From NCBI RefSeq assembly GCF_000270305.1, contig NC_015737.1, positions 554,501 through 618,500 of the forward strand: a stretch of 64,000 nt of DNA, given 5' to 3'. This document shows positions 59,404 to 64,000 of the stretch, piece by piece. Under the pieces are notes generated by a model. It was given only the letters and a program-made list of their open reading frames with translations, did no database searches and was not told the DNA's origin. The stretch is from Clostridium sp. SY8519 (GTDB taxonomy: Bacteria; Bacillota; Clostridia; Lachnospirales; Lachnospiraceae). The first letter of the stretch is position 1; each line of letters starts with the position of its first letter. A program made the translations under genes and the position numbers.

Positions 59404-60321
59404 ATGACAGATTTACAATTGAAATGTTTTATCGAAGTAGCACACAGTTTAAGTTTTACCAAAGCCGCGAAGAGCCTGTTTATCTCTCAGTCCAACATCA
59501 GCCGCCAGATCGCCTCACTGGAAGAAGAGTGGGGTCTGGTTCTCTTTGACCGCAACACCAAGGGCGTAAAGCTCACCCGCCAGGGGGAGATGCTGGTAGA
59601 GACTCTGGAAGAGCTGCTCCCGAAATGGAACGTGGCCATGGAGCAGGCGCGCAATTCCGTGAAAAAATACGCCGGATGCATCAGCCTCGGCTGTCAGACC
59701 CACATCAAGGCCAACAGTTACTTATCCCAGCTCCTCTTCGGCTTTCACGAGAGCCGGCCGGAAATCAAGATCACCAAGGAACGGGTCAACCAGAAACAGC
59801 TGGTGGAAGGTCTGATGAACGACTACTATGACGCGATTCTCATCGCGGACCACGATGTGAAAAAAGCCGAAAAGATCGAAAAACTCACCCTGTTTTACTC
59901 CCGGGTGGGAATCGTCCTGCATAAAAAGAACCCCTTTTTCTATAAAAAGGATGTCTCACTGGCCGACTTCAAGGACAGCGTATTCCTGCGGTATAAACCG
60001 ACGGATATTCTGCCGGCGGATGATTATCTGATCAATATCTGCGCCGCCTATGGTTTTTACCCGAAGATTTCCGCGGAATTTGAGGATTTTGATGAATTTC
60101 TCTTTAACCTGGAAATGGGAGAAGGCATCTCCCTGGTTTTCGAAGAAGCGGAAGTCACTTCCAACCTGAACCTGCGGTTTATCCCGATCGAAGAGGATGT
60201 CCCCCAGAAATACCTGCCGATGCAGCTGGTGCGCAAGTCCAAAAACAAGTCCACCCTGTTAAACGACCTGTTCAGTTTCGCCAAAAAATATTCCAGCCTG
60301 CATGTCAAAAAAGATTTCTGA
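59404..60321 (+). CDS. LysR family regulator of the transhydroxylase/symporter locus
   Basis: Regulator of 305 residues. Winged helix at residues 1-65 (TKAAKSLFISQSNISRQIASLEEEWG), linker helix, and effector domain from about residue 90 (AGCISLGCQTHIKANSYLSQ). AGAGGATT site before the ATG. Divergent from the symporter gene across a control region with a T-N11-A palindrome; the natural guess is that it senses the aromatic substrate and activates the minus-strand genes. Target assignment is inference. Confidence 0.9.
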   Translation: MTDLQLKCFIEVAHSLSFTKAAKSLFISQSNISRQIASLEEEWGLVLFDRNTKGVKLTRQGEMLVETLEELLPKWNVAMEQARNSVKKYAGCISLGCQTHIKANSYLSQLLFGFHESRPEIKITKERVNQKQLVEGLMNDYYDAILIADHDVKKAEKIEKLTLFYSRVGIVLHKKNPFFYKKDVSLADFKDSVFLRYKPTDILPADDYLINICAAYGFYPKISAEFEDFDEFLFNLEMGEGISLVFEEAEVTSNLNLRFIPIEEDVPQKYLPMQLVRKSKNKSTLLNDLFSFAKKYSSLHVKKDF

Positions 60322-60322
60322 T

Positions 60323-60390
60323 AACAGACAGCGCCCCTGTCCGGCCCGGCTCTGCAGCCGAAGGCTTCGGACAGGGACGCTGTCTGTTTT
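60323..60390 (+). terminator. terminator after the LysR gene
   Basis: AACAGACAGCG arm and CGCTGTCTGTTTT arm enclosing a second CCTGTCC / GGACAGG stem, with a short T tail. Confidence 0.75.
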
Positions 60391-60426
60391 ACTGATTCTT
60401 CCGGGACTGTTCTGTCCCATGCTTTT

Positions 60427-60861
60427 TCAGTCCACCTTTTCGATGGAATCCCCTACTTTGATTTTTCCGCCTTTTAAGACTTTGGCAAATACGCCTTCCC
60501 GGGGCATAATGCAGTCTCCCATGACTTTATAGATTTCGCAGTGGCTGTGACATTCCTTGCCGATCTGTGTCATTTCCAGCAGCACATCCTCGCCGATGCG
60601 AAAACGGGTTCCTACCGGAAGCTCCTTCATATGGTAGCCTTCCACGATCAGGTTTTCACCGAAGGCGCCAAATTCCACTTCTGCGCCCCGGGCGCGGAAT
60701 GCCTCGATTTCCCCCAGGCCCAGCAGGCTGATCTGCCGGTGCCATTTGCCGGCATGGGCGTCTCCCTCGATGCCCCAGTCTTCAATCAGTGTCGCTTCCC
60801 CTACTTCTGTTTTCTGGATTCCTTTGCGGTCACTTGTGCAAATTCCTCTGATTACTCCCAT
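60427..60861 (-). CDS. MOSC domain protein
   Basis: Protein of 144 residues made only of a MOSC (molybdenum-cofactor sulfurase C-terminal) domain. The cysteine-rich conserved block GKECHSHCEIYKVMGDCIMP and EGVFAKVLKGGKIKVGD are present. MOSC proteins bind or modify molybdenum cofactor. AAGGAGC site. It lies 41 bases after moaA on the same strand, so the two form an operon beside a molybdoenzyme. Confidence 0.9.
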   Translation of the reverse strand: MGVIRGICTSDRKGIQKTEVGEATLIEDWGIEGDAHAGKWHRQISLLGLGEIEAFRARGAEVEFGAFGENLIVEGYHMKELPVGTRFRIGEDVLLEMTQIGKECHSHCEIYKVMGDCIMPREGVFAKVLKGGKIKVGDSIEKVD

Positions 60862-60902
60862 AGTACTGCTCCTTCTCTTGTTTGTTTTCTTTTTACCTGC
60901 AG

Positions 60903-61940
60903 TTATCCGCCGATGGATACCATCCGTTTGTCTTCCGAAATTTCATCCGGTTCCTCAAAACAGTGGGAGGACGGCTTCCGGTAAATCGCCTCCGACAGGA
61001 TCCGCCGGACTTCTTCCTTTTCCCGGCGGCGCAGCGCCGGCTTCAAATCAAACGTGTCCGCATAGCACAGACAGGGTTTGATCTTTCCGGTGGCACTCAT
61101 GCGGATGCGGTTGCAGCCTGCGCAGAACTTGCCGTGCAGCGCCTGGATCATACCCACCGTGCCCGCAAATCCGGGGATTTTATAATACACGGCGGGTCCG
61201 CTGCCATGCACGGTATGATCCTCCCGAAGCTCCGGATACCGGTCTTTCAGCATCTGCAGCGCATCCGCTCCGCTGATCTGGTAATACTGCCTGCCTTCCC
61301 CGATGGGCATCAGTTCAATAAAGCGCAGGTCCACCGGAAGTGTCCGGGCCAGCTCCAGCATGGACCACCAGTTTTCCGCGGCCGTCTCCGCGCCCCTGTC
61401 TCTTTCCGGACATTCCCCGGCTTTGCAGAACGCTTCTCTGGGAGCGAAGAAATCATCCGGAATCAGCACGGTGTTCACCTTCGTCTGCAGCCCCCGGTCC
61501 AGACAGGCATGGATGCTGTCCAGCACCTGATCCAGCGCGTCCACTCCCGTAATGTTCCGGAACCGTTCCGGATCCAGGGTGTCCAGGCTGATGTTTACTC
61601 CGCTAAGCCCAGCCTCCAGCAGTTCATCCAGATGCTGCTTCAGCAGGATGCCGTTGGTCGTCATGGTCACACTGTCAATTCCGTCAATCTGCCGAAGCAT
61701 ACGGACCAGCTTCGCCACTTCCAGCCGCACCAGAGGCTCCCCGCCGGTGAGCCGGATTTTGCGGATCCCCATATCCGCCGCGATCCGGCAGACGGTTTCG
61801 ATCTCTTCATAGGACAGCAGTTCTTCCATCGGAATGGTCGAAATCCCGCCCTCCGGCATGCAGTATCTGCACCGCAGGTTGCAGCGGTCCGTCACTGAGA
61901 TTCTCATATATTCGATTTCACGCCCGTACTGATCCTTCAT
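60903..61940 (-). CDS. moaA: GTP 3',8-cyclase MoaA
   Basis: First enzyme of molybdenum-cofactor synthesis, radical SAM, 345 residues. The N-terminal cluster is CX3CX2C (20, 24, 27; TDRCNLRCRYCMPEGG). The second cluster is in FCAGCNRIRMSATGKIKPCL, and the C-terminal double glycine (VSIGG) needed for activity is present. There is an extra acidic insert around residues 175-190. GGGGAAGG site. Partner genes moaC, moaE and moaD are not in the window. Confidence 0.95.
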   Translation of the reverse strand: MKDQYGREIEYMRISVTDRCNLRCRYCMPEGGISTIPMEELLSYEEIETVCRIAADMGIRKIRLTGGEPLVRLEVAKLVRMLRQIDGIDSVTMTTNGILLKQHLDELLEAGLSGVNISLDTLDPERFRNITGVDALDQVLDSIHACLDRGLQTKVNTVLIPDDFFAPREAFCKAGECPERDRGAETAAENWWSMLELARTLPVDLRFIELMPIGEGRQYYQISGADALQMLKDRYPELREDHTVHGSGPAVYYKIPGFAGTVGMIQALHGKFCAGCNRIRMSATGKIKPCLCYADTFDLKPALRRREKEEVRRILSEAIYRKPSSHCFEEPDEISEDKRMVSIGG

Positions 61941-61993
61941 AATGCCTTCCCCTTCTGTATGTCTGTTGCCGTCTCTGCACCCCTCGCAGCGTA

Positions 61994-62042
61994 ATTATAA
62001 CACATGCTCCTATTATAGATAAATTCCCTCTGCAGATTTATC
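61994..62042 (-). promoter_or_regulatory. moaA promoter with palindromic operator candidate
   Basis: TTATCT, 17-base spacer, TATAAT on the minus strand. GATAAAT-N11-ATTTATC (62018-62042) overlaps the -35 box. It does not resemble the E. coli ModE site. No Moco riboswitch fits, as the leader is only about 45 bases. Confidence 0.55.
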
Positions 62043-62202
62043 CATATTCTGCCGGACACCATTCCTATCGCGCATAACCCGAAGATGTTGTATACTTATT
62101 CCGATACCTGATTAACCACTCTCAAATTCTGATGAACAAACCTCTTAACAGATGATAAAATAATACCATCGATTGCAACGATCGGAAAGGACAATATCCA
62201 TC

Positions 62203-62694
62203 ATGATAAAAGCAGGAGTAATCACAGCCAGCGACAAAGGCTACGCCGGGCAGCGGGAAGACCTCAGCGGCGCCCGCATTGTTTCCATACTGGAAGAGTC
62301 CGGCTACGAAGTGGCCCGCAGGGTAATCCTGCCGGATGACCGGCAGATGCTTGCAGATGAAATGATCGCCATGTGCGATGCGGGAATTTCACTGATTCTA
62401 ACAACCGGAGGCACCGGATTTTCCAAACGGGACGTGACGCCGGAAGCCACACGCATGGTAATCGAACGGGAAGCCCCGGGCATCCCCGGCGCGATCCTTC
62501 ATTATTCACTTTCCATCACCCCCAGGGCTATGCTTTCCCGCGCCGTAGCCGGCCTGCGGGGCAATACCCTGATTGTCAATCTTCCCGGCAGTCCGAAGGC
62601 CGTACAGGAGGCGCTGGATTATATCCTCCCGTCGCTGAAGCACGGACTGGAGATTCTGCTGGGGCTGGACAGTGAATGCGCCCGCCGAGACTGA
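62203..62694 (+). CDS. molybdopterin adenylyltransferase (MogA/MoaB family)
   Basis: Protein of 163 residues with the MoCF fold; activates molybdopterin by adenylylation before metal insertion. The GVITASDKGYAGQREDLSG start, the LTTGGTGFSKRDVTPEAT motif and NLPGSPKAVQEAL are complete. The ATG at 62203 has AAAGGA eleven bases upstream; the frame is open ten codons more without reason. Divergent from moaA; followed after 63 bases by the MoeA-like gene. Confidence 0.9.
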   Translation: MIKAGVITASDKGYAGQREDLSGARIVSILEESGYEVARRVILPDDRQMLADEMIAMCDAGISLILTTGGTGFSKRDVTPEATRMVIEREAPGIPGAILHYSLSITPRAMLSRAVAGLRGNTLIVNLPGSPKAVQEALDYILPSLKHGLEILLGLDSECARRD

Positions 62695-62757
62695 ACAGAA
62701 AGCAAACGAAACAGGCAGACCTTTCTGCCGCTATCATACAACTAGGAGAAGACTATT

Positions 62758-63786
62758 ATGAAACTGATCAAAACAGAAGACGCAGTAGGACAGGTTCTGT
62801 GCCAGGATATTACCCAGATTATCCGTGGTGTGACCAAAGACGCCGTGTTCCGCAAAGGGCACATCGTCCGCGAAGAAGATATCCCTGTTCTGCTTTCCGT
62901 AGGCAAAGAGCACCTTTATGTCTGGGAAAACGACGACTCCATGCTCCACGAAAATGAAGCCGCGCAGATTCTCTATGAAATCTGCGCCGGCGCAAACATG
63001 CACGGCTCCGAGGTAAAAGAGGGAAAAATCGAACTGATCGCCGACATGGACGGTCTGCTGAAAATCGACCGGGAACATCTCCTGGCAGTCAACCGGCTGG
63101 GAGAAATGATGATCGCGTCCATCCACGGCGATTTTCCTGTCAGAAAGGGGGACAAACTGGCCGGCACACGCATCATCCCTCTCGTCATTGAAAAGGAAAA
63201 AATGGAACGTGCCCGCCGGACAGCCGGCAGCACTCCCCTGTTTCAGGTGCTCCCTTTCCGCCACAAAAAAATCGGCATCGTCACCACCGGCAGTGAAGTG
63301 TTCAAGGGGAGGATCAAAGACACCTTCGGCCCCGTGATCCGCGACAAAGTGGCGGAATTCCCCACAGAAGTCATCCGCCAGATCTATGTGGACGATGACA
63401 AAGAGGGCATCCGCGAAGCCATCCTGCAGCAGATCAGCGACGGCGCGGACTGCGTGATCTGCACCGGCGGCATGAGCGTGGATCCGGACGACTGCACGCC
63501 GGGCGCTATCCAGGCCACCGGCGCCGAAGTGATTACATACGGCGCGCCGGTTCTCCCCGGTGCCATGCTCTGCGTCGCGTATTACCGGGCGGCGGACCGC
63601 ACGGTTCCGATTCTCGGACTCCCCGGCTGCGTTATGTACGCGAAACGCACCGTATTTGACCTGGTTCTTCCACGCATCATGGCCGACGATCCCATCTCGG
63701 CAGAAGATATTGCCTCCATGGGAGAAGGCGGTCTGTGCCTAAACTGCGCCGTATGCACTTTTCCAAACTGCGGATTCGGCAAATAA
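62758..63786 (+). CDS. MoeA-like molybdopterin-binding protein with four-cysteine tail
   Basis: Protein of 342 residues related to MoeA and other molybdopterin-binding proteins. It has an N-terminal EDAVGQVLCQDITQIIRG region and a MoCF domain (about 170-310) with IGIVTTGSEVFKGRIKDTFG, CTGGMSVDPDD and LGLPGCVMYAKRTVFDL. The last 16 residues hold CX2CX2CX4C (327, 330, 333, 338), a possible [4Fe-4S] or zinc site not found in canonical MoeA. It probably serves in molybdenum insertion; exact role uncertain. Clear AGGAG site. Confidence 0.85.
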   Translation: MKLIKTEDAVGQVLCQDITQIIRGVTKDAVFRKGHIVREEDIPVLLSVGKEHLYVWENDDSMLHENEAAQILYEICAGANMHGSEVKEGKIELIADMDGLLKIDREHLLAVNRLGEMMIASIHGDFPVRKGDKLAGTRIIPLVIEKEKMERARRTAGSTPLFQVLPFRHKKIGIVTTGSEVFKGRIKDTFGPVIRDKVAEFPTEVIRQIYVDDDKEGIREAILQQISDGADCVICTGGMSVDPDDCTPGAIQATGAEVITYGAPVLPGAMLCVAYYRAADRTVPILGLPGCVMYAKRTVFDLVLPRIMADDPISAEDIASMGEGGLCLNCAVCTFPNCGFGK

Positions 63787-63822
63787 CCGCCGACACCGCT
63801 TTGCCGCAACAAGGAGACTGTT

Positions 63823-64000
63823 ATGTCAGAATTAAAACCCGTTACCTTCCACTGGGAAGAAATCGAGAAATACAGCGTATTTAAAATCATGCGCTTCGAA
63901 GTCAGAAACAACGGCAGCCTCATCGGCTACTACCGTATCTGGCACGATCCGGACACCGAAAACATCGCCTTTTACAGCGAACACGACAAACACGGTGTCC
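63823..64000 (+). CDS. hypothetical protein (5' part only)
   Basis: Open frame from an ATG with AAGGAG eight bases upstream, 37 bases after the MoeA-like gene; 59 residues visible before the window ends. It starts MSELKPVTFHWEEIEKYSVF, continues with an aromatic-rich stretch (LIGYYRIWHDPD) and is not recognised. The spacing suggests it belongs to the molybdenum-cofactor operon. Confidence 0.65.
   Translation, partial: MSELKPVTFHWEEIEKYSVFKIMRFEVRNNGSLIGYYRIWHDPDTENIAFYSEHDKHGV

Noticed and set aside
61941..62202. Possible molybdenum-cofactor riboswitch upstream of moaA
   Set aside because: The inferred transcript leader is only about 45 bases, too short for that aptamer, and no conserved pieces were seen.

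Overview
The window reads as chromosome of an anaerobic Bacillota, most likely a Clostridia/Lachnospiraceae-type bacterium. Evidence: strong AGGAGG ribosome sites, sigma-A promoters, a T-box and a lysine riboswitch of Firmicute type, the LL-diaminopimelate aminotransferase route to lysine (dapA, dapB, dapL), a class III fructose-1,6-bisphosphatase, ammonia-dependent AsnA, EtfAB plus crotonase, and many ABC/SSS/MFS transporters. Base composition is moderately GC-rich. No rRNA, tRNA, CRISPR array or prophage was seen. One IS1182-type transposase lies at 51.2-53.0 kb.

1-11.5 kb (all minus): a T-box-controlled ileS is followed by glgP (overlapping ileS by 4 bases), a CPBP membrane protease, dnaE and pfkA, which runs off the left edge. 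11.5-14 kb: a polar amino-acid ABC transporter. 14-26.9 kb: mostly single housekeeping and transport genes (pncB, a family 2 glycosyltransferase, mutY, crotonase, proC, an AEC transporter, mscL, asnA, an MFS carrier with an upstream LysR gene, a ThrE-like exporter). 27-40 kb: etfBA, a lysine-riboswitch operon dapA-dapB-fbp, cobA-type corrinoid adenosyltransferase, typA, dapL, a eukaryotic-type hisA, guaB and a Ser/Gly-rich lipoprotein. 40-51 kb: an AraC regulator divergent from an ArsB/NhaD-type carrier, a complete branched-chain amino-acid ABC system (livK-G-F-H-M), and a GntR regulator grouped with an unrecognised protein and an iron-sulfur flavoprotein.

53-64 kb is the most distinctive part. 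It encodes both subunits of a molybdenum pyrogallol/phloroglucinol transhydroxylase (athL/athS type), a sodium:solute symporter, two 34-residue single-helix membrane proteins between symporter and enzyme, and a divergent LysR regulator with a T-N11-A palindrome in the shared control region. Next to it lie molybdenum-cofactor genes (moaA, a MOSC protein, a mogA-type gene, and a MoeA-like protein with a four-cysteine tail). My inference is that this is an uptake, regulation and cofactor-supply locus for anaerobic degradation of trihydroxybenzenes (gallate or pyrogallol from plant polyphenols). Gallate decarboxylase and the downstream phloroglucinol genes are not in the window.

Gene starts were adjusted by ribosome-site position. 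Several genes start with GTG or TTG (glgP, the polar amino-acid ATPase and permease, fbp, hisA, livG). Very long open frames antisense to dnaE, glgP and others were treated as shadows.
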